The position numbers were made by a program, and so were the translations under genes. Positions 51,286 to 60,126 of a DNA stretch of 64,000 bases are shown here, in pieces. Every line of letters starts with the position of its first letter. The first letter of the stretch is position 1. The notes under the pieces were generated by a model. The model searched no databases. It saw nothing but the letters and a program-made list of their open reading frames with translations, and had not been told where the DNA came from. Source of the DNA: Candidatus Bathyarchaeota archaeon (lineage in GTDB: Archaea; Thermoproteota; Bathyarchaeia; 40CM-2-53-6; DTGE01); NCBI GenBank assembly GCA_018396725.1, contig JAGTRC010000003.1, positions 48,463 to 112,462 on the forward strand. Reading direction: 5' to 3'.

Positions 51286-51543
51286 TTATCTCCTCGCCAT
51301 CGATGTGGCGGACACGATTACACTGACTATTATCGCCCATACGATGATGTCGGCGATCAGATTCATCGGGTTAACCCTCCACGGGAAATATTGGGGAGCT
51401 ACAACCATCCGGATAAGCCATGCGAACGGGTATCCGAAATGGGTTGCTCCCACCAGCCTCGCTGGCGTGTTTGGGAATAAACCCGTCAAAAGGGTAATTA
51501 TCACTCCACCGATGATCGCAGAGGCCAAAATCTTACCATTCAA
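51286..51543 (-). CDS. Small membrane protein, 85 aa
   Basis: This small protein has an N-terminal hydrophobic segment (KILASAIIGGVIITLLTGLFP), a central loop with HFGYPFAWLIRMVVAPQYFPW, and a C-terminal hydrophobic segment (LIADIIVWAIIVSVIVSATS). The loop resembles small archaeal membrane proteins of unknown function. The start at 51543 is preceded by a weak AAGATT. No neighbours suggest a role. Confidence 0.55.
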   Translation of the reverse strand: MNGKILASAIIGGVIITLLTGLFPNTPARLVGATHFGYPFAWLIRMVVAPQYFPWRVNPMNLIADIIVWAIIVSVIVSATSMARR

Positions 51544-52219
51544 CTTGCTTCGCCTATACCCTAAGCCTATACCCTATGGTTAAGGCTGCTGCATATAAAA
51601 GACTTCAAGACATATATTTATCCTAAAGCAAACAGGACTCGCTCAGTTCTATGTCGCCGGAATTCTTGACATCGCTGGTACATGCGCTCTCCCCCCGTGA
51701 ATTTTTGACTTATAAAACTTGTTATAACCGAGCCGGGCTCGGATGAGGCTAGGAACTAAGTAGGGGAGAGCTTTAGAGGATAGTCGTAGCCTGCATATGG
51801 TTGAGATGGCATCAGCCGAAAGCCTAAATCTGCAGCCCAGGATCCAGCAGAAATCTATTGATAGGTTGAATACTCTATGAGATCCTAGCTTTAACTTAAT
51901 TTAGGTGGAGGCGCACAGACATCTATAATCTATATCGAGATCCCCGCGTCCATGAAAGCCTCCTCATGCATGTATTGAGAACAAGGGTTAAGTTGCAAAG
52001 CGGCAACTGGCATAGTTGAGTTTAGTGTAGGGATGCGCGTCCTGAGGCCGCTTTTTGAGGCATCCAGAGTTATAGTCATCTGAACCGAGCGGTTTTAATC
52101 CATGGCGTGGGGGCAGCTTGTATCGTTTAGCGCCTCCTTTTACCTGGATTATTTGGATTAAAAGCTGTTAATAATTAAAAACGAAATACTTATAAGTTTT
52201 CGTTAATTATTAACAAATT
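51544..52219. other. Gene-free stretch
   Basis: About 670 bases without a recognisable gene. The last part (52158-52215) is AT-rich, with TTAATAATTAAAAACGAAATACTTATAAGTTTTCGTTAATTATTAAC, containing the inverted pair TTAATAATTA/TAATTATTAA and the palindrome ACTTATAAGT. It is probably promoter and operator of the HEPN/MNT pair. Confidence 0.45.
52170..52214. promoter_or_regulatory. AT-rich palindromic operator/promoter of the second HEPN/MNT pair
   Basis: GTTAATAATTAAAAACG and CGTTAATTATTAAC (about 52168-52214) form a long imperfect inverted repeat around ACTTATAAGT, which itself can be a TATA box. The HEPN gene's ATG follows at 52220. Autoregulated toxin-antitoxin promoters typically carry such palindromes. 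Confidence 0.5.
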
Positions 52220-52615
52220 ATGGGCGACAGCACGCACCATTCAAGGATCGCTGAAGAGAATTTCTTGGGGGCCGCTGAAGAACTGGAGAATAAGAGGTTC
52301 ACGAACGTGGCCCTACTCTGCCTGAGATCCCTAGAGCAGATGATAGAGGCATGCGCCTCCAAGGAGAAGCTGCACTTCCATGAACAGCCCAGGACGGCCC
52401 ATAAAAACCGCCGCAACTGGCTAAATATGCATCACCCAGACTTAACAATCCATTGGGATCGACTCTGGGGGATTTACGGCGCCCTCGGATATGGAGGGGT
52501 AAACGGGGAGAGGGCCACGCAAGCCCTCGAGATCCTCAAAGAATGCTTAACAGAATTGGGCAGGAGGGAAGACGTTGCCATCAGAGGCCTACAAAGAGAT
52601 AGAGAAGATAGTTGA
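52220..52615 (+). CDS. HEPN-domain protein (second pair)
   Basis: This 131-residue helical protein opens HHSRIAEENFLGAAEELENKRFTNVALLCLRSLEQMIEACASKE, like HEPN proteins, and continues HFHEQPRTAHKNRRNWLNMHH; RRNWLNMHH may be the R-x4-6-H RNase motif. It therefore may be an active ribonuclease toxin, unlike the first HEPN. Its end overlaps the nucleotidyltransferase by 41 bases. Confidence 0.72.
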   Translation: MGDSTHHSRIAEENFLGAAEELENKRFTNVALLCLRSLEQMIEACASKEKLHFHEQPRTAHKNRRNWLNMHHPDLTIHWDRLWGIYGALGYGGVNGERATQALEILKECLTELGRREDVAIRGLQRDREDS

Positions 52616-53153
52616 CCGCCTCAAGGGCGTGGAGGGCGTAATAGGGATCATCCTATTTGGTAGTTACTCAAGAGGGGATTTCGACGAGGGAAGCGACGTA
52701 GACCTCCTAATAGTCTTCAAAGATAAGAAGACCCTGGCCGAGAATCAGGAATTAATCTATGAAGCGACATCCCGAAGCGACCTCTTCATCCAAGCCGTGA
52801 CCCTGACCTTAGACGAGCTCAGAAACTCGCCGTTGCTGGAAACGCTCAGAAGGGAGGGGAAAACATACCATTCAGAAGCCGAGCTAAGCAAACTGTTGGC
52901 GGCAACCCATAAGCCCTACGCCCTATTAACCTACACGACGAGGAAATTGACGACGAAGCAGAGGGTCATATTCTCACAGAAACTAGAAGGGCGTCGTGAC
53001 GGGAAATATCTGTATCCAGGTCTCCTACAACGTGTGGGGGGACAGAAAATCGGGAGAGGCGTGGTGATGATTCCAATAGAAAAACAAAAAGAAGTAGTAG
53101 AATACCTAGAAGCGATGAAAGTCGACTACATGATAAGATACGTTTGGGCTTAG
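52575..53153 (+). CDS. MNT-type nucleotidyltransferase with C-terminal extension
   Basis: This 192-residue protein has the nucleotidyltransferase signature IILFGSYSRGDFDEGSDVDLLIVF (GS, RGD, DVD). The TTG start is well supported by AGGAGGG seven bases upstream. After about residue 110 comes an extra domain of about 80 residues, containing KLTTKQRVIFSQKLEGRRDGKYLYPGLLQRVGG and ending YMIRYVWA, absent from the first MNT. It may be a nucleic-acid-binding or partner-binding domain. Confidence 0.82.
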   Translation: MPSEAYKEIEKIVDRLKGVEGVIGIILFGSYSRGDFDEGSDVDLLIVFKDKKTLAENQELIYEATSRSDLFIQAVTLTLDELRNSPLLETLRREGKTYHSEAELSKLLAATHKPYALLTYTTRKLTTKQRVIFSQKLEGRRDGKYLYPGLLQRVGGQKIGRGVVMIPIEKQKEVVEYLEAMKVDYMIRYVWA

Positions 53154-53301
53154 GCAGTTTTAGAAGGGGCCCCCAGAGCGAAACAAAAACCGTTCAAGGT
53201 AAAAACGTCCGAGATCGGTGTATTGTAATATCTGCGGATATGGTTGCTGACAATATCCTTTTAAGGCTAGCGCATGCATAGAAATTGATTCCTTTCGAGA
53301 G

Positions 53302-53388
53302 ATGATTATCAGGCCTGTTGGGGAGCCAGCAATGAGAGTTCCTAAAGGCATTGCATCTATGGAAAGGATGGAGGTCGTTGAGGAATGA
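53302..53388 (+). CDS. Possible 28-residue leader peptide coupled to the methyltransferase
   Basis: From ATG at 53302 the frame encodes MIIRPVGEPAMRVPKG and ends VVEE with its TGA overlapping the methyltransferase ATG (ATGA). The upstream frame stays open and protein-like back to a TGA at about 53251. It may be a small translated leader or the end of a decayed gene. Not recognised. Confidence 0.25.
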   Translation: MIIRPVGEPAMRVPKGIASMERMEVVEE

Positions 53389-54302
53389 AGCAGAGGAGAA
53401 GTGGAACTATGACTAGTAGTTTCGGTGTAAAGGGTAGGGAAGCTCATGATTCCTCTCCTTTCTATTCTAGGAAGCTCTACGGTGAATGGGAACTGCCTAA
53501 ACCCCGCCCTGAAGATTTGGTTGAGAGGGCTGTTCCAAATGAACTTTTAGACCAGGTGTTGTTGGGCGATGCGAGGGAAGTTTTGGAGAAATTTCCATCT
53601 AGCTGTATGCATCTGATGGTAACCTCACCACCGTACAATGTTGGGAAAGAATATGATAAAGATTTAACGCTCTCCGAATATCTCGACTTTTTAGGTCAAG
53701 TAATGGAAGAAGTTCACAGGGTGCTAGTTTGGGGTGGGAGGGTCTGTTTTAACGTTGCCAACCTCGGCAGGAAGCCTTACCTTCCCTTACACAAATACAT
53801 AATCGAAGTTTTAGAGGATGTGGGTTTCCTGATGAGGGGAGAAATCATTTGGTATAAAGGCGGTGCTGTGGCTGGTTCGTCTACCGCATGGGGGACTTGG
53901 AAATCCGCAGTTAATCCTATACTCAGAGATACACATGAATACATACTGGTTTTCTCTAAGGGAGCATTCGAAAGGAAAAAGAACGGCGGGGAGGACACCA
54001 TCGCAAAGGACGAGTTTATAGAGTATACAAAAAGCGTTTGGACTTTTCCTCCAGAATCAGCGACAAGCGTTGGACACCCAGCCCCTTTCCCCGTAGAACT
54101 GCCGTATCGCTGTATCCAATTGTTTACGTTCAAAGGCGATGTAGTTTTAGACCCCTTTATGGGAAGTGGAACAACATGTTTGGTTGCTGCCATGACGGGA
54201 AGACACTACGTTGGAATAGATATAAATGAAGATTATGTAAAGCTAGCGAAGAAAAGGATAAATGATTATGTCGCACAAAAGCTTTTAACGGAGTTCCAGT
54301 AG
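53385..54302 (+). CDS. DNA methyltransferase (N4-cytosine/N6-adenine, beta order)
   Basis: This 305-residue methylase has catalytic motif IV TSPPYNVGKEYD near residue 82 and, much later, the AdoMet motif I DPFMGSGTTCLVAAMTGRHYVGIDI near 261. Motif IV before motif I is the beta arrangement. SPPY fits N4-cytosine or N6-adenine methylation. A central RDTHEYILVFSKG and WTFPPESATSVGHPAPFP are family-typical. It converges on a broken endonuclease gene, overlapping by 18 bases. Low G+C suggests transfer. An ATG at 53409 is an alternative start. Confidence 0.9.
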   Translation: MKQRRSGTMTSSFGVKGREAHDSSPFYSRKLYGEWELPKPRPEDLVERAVPNELLDQVLLGDAREVLEKFPSSCMHLMVTSPPYNVGKEYDKDLTLSEYLDFLGQVMEEVHRVLVWGGRVCFNVANLGRKPYLPLHKYIIEVLEDVGFLMRGEIIWYKGGAVAGSSTAWGTWKSAVNPILRDTHEYILVFSKGAFERKKNGGEDTIAKDEFIEYTKSVWTFPPESATSVGHPAPFPVELPYRCIQLFTFKGDVVLDPFMGSGTTCLVAAMTGRHYVGIDINEDYVKLAKKRINDYVAQKLLTEFQ

Positions 54303-54934
54303 CCTCCTCCTTGTGATATTCACCATCTCTTCCATTTCAGCGTAATTTGTCACATCTACAATTTTATCTACAATGTCGCCTTCTGCCAAATCGCGCATAC
54401 ACTTAGCATTTCCTTCGGCAGGTTTGTGACTTTGAAAAAGAGTGTGTTTGGATAAGCCCTTGGTAGGCGTTACATATTGCTTTCTTGACGGTATCGGTTC
54501 GCAACAAACCCGGATGTGGCAACTTTATGCGCTTTCCATCGCAAGTAATATATTCCGCTGCTTCTTTTGCCTCAATAACTGCGATCAACTTTCTCTCCAC
54601 AACTCTCTTATTAAAACTTTCAAGGAAGTCGTCGCTAAAAACAGCGAAATCAGCCTCGCCTCCACTAGCTATACATGCTTTAGGAAGACTAACTTCTCGC
54701 TCTAACGGTATGTCTGGAAAAAGCTTCTCCATTATATACTTGAAAACATTCCTCAAAAGTTTCACCGAACTTTTCCGCCCTGCTTTGGTAGTCTTTGTAT
54801 AGATTAAATTCTTTCGAAGCTTCTTCAAAAGCAAGGTTTAAAAATTCACATAAGTTATTCTTATTAAGTTTCAGATCATCGGCAACTTTTCTAACTAGGC
54901 TCCTCACCGAATTCATGTATGCTGGATATCTCAT
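54285..54934 (-). pseudogene. Type II restriction endonuclease, broken by two frameshifts
   Basis: Three minus-strand frames join into one protein of about 216 residues. Frame one (from 54934) runs MRYPAYMNSVRSLVRKVADDLK to about 54760; frame two gives KLLRNVFKYIMEKLFP, GGEADFAVFSDDF and LIAVIEAKEAAEY, then TDTVKKAICNAYQGLIQTH to about 54445; frame three gives HKPAEGNAKCMRDLAEGD to the stop at 54285. EAD followed by IEAK is a PD-(D/E)xK nuclease site. The second break is at a TTTTT run. The convergent methylase is its partner. Confidence 0.8.
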
Positions 54935-55050
54935 TAATCCTTATAAATTTTCATAAGGGAGAGTTGGTGCCTTTGATGGGATGATGCTTTTCCCTCCATG
55001 TAATAAGAAGGTTTATATTTTCTTTAGTCCTAATTACATCAGGGCTCCCT

Positions 55051-55464
55051 ATGTATTGTCCCAGTTGTGGAAAGGAGATTAGGGGTGAAGCCGACTTCTG
55101 CCCTCACTGCGGTTCTAGAATAGGCTTGGGAGGATTCCTAATGGTTACGACGCCCACGATCCCCGGCTATAAGATAATTAAGGTTTTAGGGGTGGTCACA
55201 GGCTTAACTCCTCGCACAAGGGGCGTCTTAGGGAAGTTCATCGCCGGCTTCCAGACGATGTTGGGCGGCGAAGTGACCGCCTTCACCACGGAGCTCGAGA
55301 AAGCCAGGCAGGAGGCTATGGACCGCGTGCGCCAGAAGGCCTTGGAGATGGGGGCAAACGCCGTAGTCGGCTTAGATATTGAAACCTCGGATCTAGGCCT
55401 GCAAGCTGGAGTTATAGTTATATCGGCGACCGGGACGGCCGTCATCGTCGAGCCTGAGCAATGA
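55051..55464 (+). CDS. Zinc ribbon plus YbjQ (UPF0145) domain protein
   Basis: This 137-residue protein begins with a zinc ribbon YCPSCGKEIRGEADFCPHCGSR, then a YbjQ-type domain: PGYKIIKVLGVVTGLTPRTRG, ARQEAMDRVRQKALEMGANAVVGLDIETSDL and VIVISATGTAVIVE. YbjQ proteins form beta-barrel pentamers and are annotated heavy-metal-binding without proof. The ribbon resembles that of the 46405 surface protein. TATATTTTC upstream (55014-55022) is the probable promoter. Confidence 0.88.
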   Translation: MYCPSCGKEIRGEADFCPHCGSRIGLGGFLMVTTPTIPGYKIIKVLGVVTGLTPRTRGVLGKFIAGFQTMLGGEVTAFTTELEKARQEAMDRVRQKALEMGANAVVGLDIETSDLGLQAGVIVISATGTAVIVEPEQ

Positions 55465-55833
55465 GGAGGGTACTTTAATTCTTTTACCCCTATTTCCATG
55501 GTAAGTATCTAAATCTATGCAACACTACAAGGCGGCTCTCCTGTATCGCAACTCCAAATTTTTCGGCTTATGGGGCACGGGGCTACCGGAAGATTATGTA
55601 TCCAGGCCAGATCCCGCGCTCGCAAGTGGGCGAAGAAGGGGATGGGGAAATGGGACGCAAGATCGGGCTTTATCCCTCCAGCCCTCGCAGGGGTTTCCCC
55701 GCCGATAGAGTTAAAAAGGAATAGCTAAGCTATAGGTGAGGGATGCCCAAAGTTAGAGGGCGCTCAGCGCTCGAAGTGAAGGGCATGGTCGAGGAGATGA
55801 ATGTGGATGCAGCATCCACATAGGATATCCGGG
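55465..55833. other. Intergenic region before the MFS transporter
   Basis: No convincing gene. A short frame (ATG at 55743, 26 codons to the stop at 55823) and a region of the transporter frame upstream of its likely start are present, but neither looks conserved. A GTTAAAAAGG box at 55711-55720 may be the TATA element of the transporter. Confidence 0.35.
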
Positions 55834-57090
55834 ATGGAGGCGGAGAAGGGGAGGTGGCTCCTGGTAATAGCCGGATTGATGATAATGCTGTGCCTCGGCG
55901 CAATCTACGCCTACAGCGTCATCGCTGTGCCTTTGAGGAGGGTCTTCGAGGCTCCTCCCCCGATGGGCCACGGCTTAAAGGTTACCTCCACGGAGATGCA
56001 GGTTCCCTTCATAGTTTTCCTGCTGGTCTTCGCGGTCACGATGCCCTTGATGGGCAGGTACATCGAGAGATACGGCCCCAGGAGGATTACAATGCTCGGG
56101 GCCCTCCTCGTCGGGCTGGGATGGTTCTCAGCGTCCCTCGCAGCCTCCCCGTTGGCTCTGGTGTTCCTCTACGGGGTGATCGGCGGCTTAGGGGTGGGGA
56201 TCGCCTACAACTGCCCGATCATAACCTCCACTAGATGGTTCCCTGACAGGAGGGGCTTAGCTGTGGGTTTAACCGTCCTCGGATTCGGCTTCTCCGCAGC
56301 CCTCGTCGGGCCCCTCGCGGACTTCCTGACGGCGAGCTTCGGCGTCCACGCTATGTTTCGGATCCTGGGCGTGTCATTCCTCGCCTTAATGATGCTCTTC
56401 GCATACCTCCTCCGTTTCCCCCCGCCCGGCTGGAAGCCCAGGGGATGGAACCCACCGGAGGCGAAGGCCGCCGCCAGGATCGAGCTGAAGAGGGAGGAGA
56501 TGGTTAGGACCCGCTTATTCCCCGCCCTGTGGATATGCTACACCATCGGGACGCTCGCGGGGCTAATGGCTATAGGCATCTCTAAACCTGTAGGATTGGA
56601 GGTTGCCGCGAACGCCGGGATAAGCGAAGCGGAGATCTCAGGGCTGTTGACGGCCCTGATAACCCCCTTCGCCTTCTGCAACGGCTTCGGCCGCCCATTA
56701 TTCGGCTGGATAACCGATAAGCTCGCCCCTAGGAGAACCGCCATAACATCCTTCATCCTAATCCTCCTAGCCTCCCTGCTGATGTATTTGAATCCCGCCT
56801 CGATCCCCGCCTACATAGCGGCCTTCGCGATCCTATGGCTGAACCTCGGCGGCTGGCTCGCCATAGCCCCCGCCGCAACCGCCTACTTCTTCGGAGCGGG
56901 GGATTACGCCCGCAACTATGGGCTCATCTTCACAGCCTATGGAGCGGGGGCGGTGATCGGCAACCTCCTAGCCGGACAAGCCAAGGACATATTCGGCGCC
57001 TACGTTATGGTGTTCCCATACGTGGCGGCCTTAGCAGCCCTAGGGATAATCGCAGCAACAGCTTTGAAACCGCTGAAACCGAAGAGTTAA
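55834..57090 (+). CDS. MFS transporter, oxalate/formate antiporter (OFA) type
   Basis: This protein of about 418 residues has 12 membrane segments. The start EKGRWLLVIAGLMIMLCLGAIYAYSVIAVPLRRVF is characteristic of the OFA family, with GRYIERYGPRRITMLGALLVGLGWF as motif A region, FLYGVIGGLGVGIAYNCPI and WFPDRRGLAVGLTVLGFGF next. OFA members exchange oxalate/formate or other monocarboxylates. The ATG at 55834 is chosen, since earlier in-frame starts add a His-rich unrelated stretch. Confidence 0.88.
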   Translation: MEAEKGRWLLVIAGLMIMLCLGAIYAYSVIAVPLRRVFEAPPPMGHGLKVTSTEMQVPFIVFLLVFAVTMPLMGRYIERYGPRRITMLGALLVGLGWFSASLAASPLALVFLYGVIGGLGVGIAYNCPIITSTRWFPDRRGLAVGLTVLGFGFSAALVGPLADFLTASFGVHAMFRILGVSFLALMMLFAYLLRFPPPGWKPRGWNPPEAKAAARIELKREEMVRTRLFPALWICYTIGTLAGLMAIGISKPVGLEVAANAGISEAEISGLLTALITPFAFCNGFGRPLFGWITDKLAPRRTAITSFILILLASLLMYLNPASIPAYIAAFAILWLNLGGWLAIAPAATAYFFGAGDYARNYGLIFTAYGAGAVIGNLLAGQAKDIFGAYVMVFPYVAALAALGIIAATALKPLKPKS

Positions 57091-57482
57091 AAGCTGCCAT
57101 CACCATCCCCCCGCGACGTGGATTTACGCTGTTCCCCTGAAACTCTCTCAATGAGAAGTGCGAGCTAACCCTCCCCATCGCTGGAGGGTCTTCCCGCTTC
57201 TGCGGCCCGAGCTCCTCGATCCCCATGCGCATCGGTGTAGGCCCTCCTCGGCGGAACTGCCTTGCATTCCACGCCTCGGAGGGGTGGGCTACCGTTGCGG
57301 ATGTAATCCCGCTGTCCCCCACACCCGGTAAAAATAATAATGGGCGTGGATGAAAGGGGATGTAAAAGTTTCAGCTTTCCCAGCCTTCACGGGGCCGTCC
57401 GCTGAGGATTGGAGGGGGTTAAGCCCTTTCATCAGCGTGATTCGAGGTCTAGGCCTCTATACGGATCCTAGATGAGCTTCCC
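57091..57482. other. Gene-free stretch
   Basis: This 392-base gap between converging genes shows no gene. AAAATAATAATGG near 57332 is the only AT-rich element. No hairpin stands out. Confidence 0.35.
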
Positions 57483-58703
57483 TCAGGTTTGCAGCAGTCT
57501 TCTCCGATGCAGGGTTATGGCCACGGCTGCGGCTGCTAGGCCTGCAGCCGCCAGGGCGACGAGTATTATCATGGGTGTATAGTCGATCGTCCATAGGGCG
57601 GTTATCTGCATGGGCCTGTCGACGGTTATCTCCGCTGTGGGTTCTACACCGGTGTAGTCGCCGCTCCATCCCTGGAAGACCCTTCTAACCAGGGGGTTCA
57701 CGCTGATGCTGGGCTGTATGGATATGACGGCTTTGGAGCCTGCGGGATACCAGCCCGATCCCTCGGGATCCCCGTAGGGTGAGGAGACTGTGACCTGATA
57801 CTCCGTGGAGTATTCCAGCTCCAGTATGTGCGGCTTATCCATCCTAAACTCTACGGGGTTGCCATCCAGTAATTCTCCGTCGACGCTCCAGGCTTTGAAG
57901 CGGTACCTTGTCCCCGGTGGCCCCTCGATAACCTCTGGCGCCTCGGGTGTGGAGACGGCTGCGCCGGCGGGGTACCATCCCTCCCTGGGCTTGGAGGGTA
58001 CCGGCACGCCTTCAGGCTTCACATTGAACCTGAGGAGGTATTCCGCCTCATACTTGAATTCACGGATCGCCGATGCGGAGACCATTATCGAGGGCTCATC
58101 CACCCTATACCTCTTGAGCTCTTCCACTATGAGGCTTTTAACGGTCAGGTTGTGGGAGGTGCCCACCTTGAAGGTTAATTCGACGGCCTCTCCATCCCCC
58201 AACTTCTCCTTTAGGGCTCCATCTACGTATAGCTCCGTATCCATTCCTGGGGGTAGGCCTGAAACCGCTACGTGGACCGTGTACTCCGCCGGCGGGGGCT
58301 CAGGCTTGGGTTTAGGCTTATACACGGGCTCCCCGGACAGCTCCAATACGAAGTTTATAGCGGATGCTGAGGCCGATGAGACGAATATCTCCCGGCTTTC
58401 AACCTCGTAGCCCGGCTCCTCCACCCTAAGCGTATACCAGCCCACCGGGAGGATCAACTCGTAGTATCCCCCGGCCATGGAGTAAGCCTTGGCCACAAAT
58501 TCCCCATCCCGCCAAGCCGAGACTTCCGCCCAAACCACCGGGATCAACTCATTGTAGATGTTAAATCCCAGTATCTGCCCGTAGACTATTCCGCCGCCAT
58601 ATGGGAAGTAGGGCTCATCCCCGTGAACCATGGCGGGGAATAAACCCAAGCCTAGAACCGCGGCCAGAACGACCGGTGCAAGCGGGATCCTTAGACCCTT
58701 CAT
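57483..58703 (-). CDS. Surface protein with CarboxypepD_reg/PEGA-like domains
   Basis: This 406-residue protein has a signal peptide (about 1-28, LAPVVLAAVLGLGLFPAMVHG), a carboxypeptidase-regulatory-like domain (about 35-110, with VSAWRDGEFVAKAYSMAGGYYELILPVGWYTLRVE), a second domain (about 140-220, VAVSGLPPGMDTELYVDGAL), two Bacterial-repeat-type domains (WYPAGAAVSTPEAPEVIEGPPGTRYRFKAWSVDG, then WYPAGSKAVISIQPS), and a C-terminal membrane anchor (about 377-398). It is probably an envelope protein of unknown ligand. Confidence 0.8.
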   Translation of the reverse strand: MKGLRIPLAPVVLAAVLGLGLFPAMVHGDEPYFPYGGGIVYGQILGFNIYNELIPVVWAEVSAWRDGEFVAKAYSMAGGYYELILPVGWYTLRVEEPGYEVESREIFVSSASASAINFVLELSGEPVYKPKPKPEPPPAEYTVHVAVSGLPPGMDTELYVDGALKEKLGDGEAVELTFKVGTSHNLTVKSLIVEELKRYRVDEPSIMVSASAIREFKYEAEYLLRFNVKPEGVPVPSKPREGWYPAGAAVSTPEAPEVIEGPPGTRYRFKAWSVDGELLDGNPVEFRMDKPHILELEYSTEYQVTVSSPYGDPEGSGWYPAGSKAVISIQPSISVNPLVRRVFQGWSGDYTGVEPTAEITVDRPMQITALWTIDYTPMIILVALAAAGLAAAAVAITLHRRRLLQT

Positions 58704-58815
58704 TAATAAATCACGCCTCTAAAGCCTCACAGCGCCATGAATAAAAGAAGGCTCACCTCTCCTATTAAATATTTTATCGTTGCAATACATATGGAATGGG
58801 GATGAACCTCCTCGC

Positions 58816-59094
58816 CTAGGCCTCCCCTAGGCTGTAGGGTTTCCCCTCCCTTAAAACCCTCTCGGGTATCTCCTTCTTCCACCTCTCGAGGAAGGCCTTA
58901 TCCTCCGGCTCCTCCCTGAGGTCGTCGGGGAGCATATGGGGTATCTCATCGATCACCGGATACCACCTACCGCATTTATGGCATAGGATCATGCCCTCCA
59001 CGATCTCCCCCTCCGAGCTCTGGAAAACCTTCAACTCTAAGGGGTGATGCTTACATATGGGGCAGGCCAGTATCTCCATGAGCTCCTCCTTCAA
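58816..59094 (-). CDS. Trm112-like zinc protein
   Basis: This 92-residue protein has EELMEILACPICKHHPLELKVF and ILCHKCGRWYPVIDEIPHMLPD: two CxxC pairs and the YPVxDxIPxML signature of the Trm112/UPF0434 family. Archaeal Trm112 activates several AdoMet-dependent methyltransferases for tRNA, rRNA and release factor. It lies 81 bases downstream of the Gfo/Idh/MocA gene on the same strand. Confidence 0.88.
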   Translation of the reverse strand: MKEELMEILACPICKHHPLELKVFQSSEGEIVEGMILCHKCGRWYPVIDEIPHMLPDDLREEPEDKAFLERWKKEIPERVLREGKPYSLGEA

Positions 59095-59175
59095 CCTCTC
59101 CTCCCCCCGCTAAGTATGGTGAATCCGATCTCTAAAATCTATCTCCCCTGGAGCCGGCCTCCTCATCCCTGCTCG

Positions 59176-60123
59176 TCAACGGATCCCTACGGGTCTCCCC
59201 TCCGCGTTCGATCTCAAGGCTGCCTCGCATATCTTCAGGGCCTCAAGCCCGGCTGAGCCTGTGGGCAGATCCTCTCCTCTCCCTTCGAGGATCGCCTCCG
59301 TGAAGCATTTAAGCTCCAGTTTTAGGGGTTCAACCCATTTAATCTTGGGTTTAACGGTCTTCTCGGAATCCTCTATGGATATCTCCTGGGTTAGATAGTC
59401 CAGGGTGGCCGTGGCCTCGCTCCCCGTAACTATGAGGGTTCTAATCTTCCTGGGCGTAAGCCAATTCGCATCTATGAACCCCACCTCGCCCCCCTTGAAC
59501 TGGAGCATTATCTCAGACCAGTCCTCAAACCTATGCTGGTACGAGCCCATCCTGGCATACACCGTTTCAACCTCGTCTCCTAGGATGTAGCGCATGACGT
59601 CCACGTCGTGGATGGCTGAATCCTTGGTGACCCCCACGTCCCCTATGCGTTCAGGCCACCTGCTAACCCTCCTAGCCATTATCAGTATGACTCGGCCCAG
59701 CTTCCCCTCCTCCACGAGCCCCTTCAAGTATTGGACAGCGGGGTTGAACCTCTCTATGAACCCCACCGCGAGGGTCAATCCCCTATCCTCAGCCTCCCCT
59801 ATCAGGGTTTCAGCCTCCCCCACGGTGGACGTCATGGGCTTCTCCACTAGGACGTGCTTCCCAGCCCTCAAAGCCTTTAGGGCCACGTTGAAATGGGTTA
59901 CGGTCGGGGTGCAGACGGTTACGGCCTCCACATCCCCCCTATCCAGGAGCATATCCAGCCTCGTATAATACGGGATCCTATAGGCTAAGCCCAGCTCGGA
60001 GGCCCTCCCCCGATCCACGTCGCATACGGCTCTAAGCCTTACATTGGGCAGCTCCGAGAGGACCCTTACATGGTTCCTACCCCAGAAACCCGCCCCTATA
60101 ACCGCTACGCCCAGCTCCCCCAT
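59176..60123 (-). CDS. Gfo/Idh/MocA oxidoreductase (nucleotide-sugar type)
   Basis: This 315-residue NAD(P)-dependent dehydrogenase opens GVAVIGAGFWGRNHVRVLSEL with the dinucleotide site, then has GDVEAVTVCTPTVTHFNVALKALRAGKHVLVEKPMTST with the EKP motif near residue 93, and DSAIHDVDVMRYILG with the catalytic His near 168. Placed next to a UDP-sugar 6-dehydrogenase it most likely oxidises C3 of a UDP-sugar (WlbA-like), toward diamino-uronic acids of surface glycans. The two genes are 3 bases apart. Confidence 0.88.
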   Translation of the reverse strand: MGELGVAVIGAGFWGRNHVRVLSELPNVRLRAVCDVDRGRASELGLAYRIPYYTRLDMLLDRGDVEAVTVCTPTVTHFNVALKALRAGKHVLVEKPMTSTVGEAETLIGEAEDRGLTLAVGFIERFNPAVQYLKGLVEEGKLGRVILIMARRVSRWPERIGDVGVTKDSAIHDVDVMRYILGDEVETVYARMGSYQHRFEDWSEIMLQFKGGEVGFIDANWLTPRKIRTLIVTGSEATATLDYLTQEISIEDSEKTVKPKIKWVEPLKLELKCFTEAILEGRGEDLPTGSAGLEALKICEAALRSNAEGRPVGIR

Positions 60124-60126
60124 GGG

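Noticed and set aside
53230-53300. Selenocysteine reading of the in-frame TGA after YCNICGYGC
   Set aside because: There is no known selenoprotein family match and no evident SECIS-like structure; a stop in decayed sequence is simpler.
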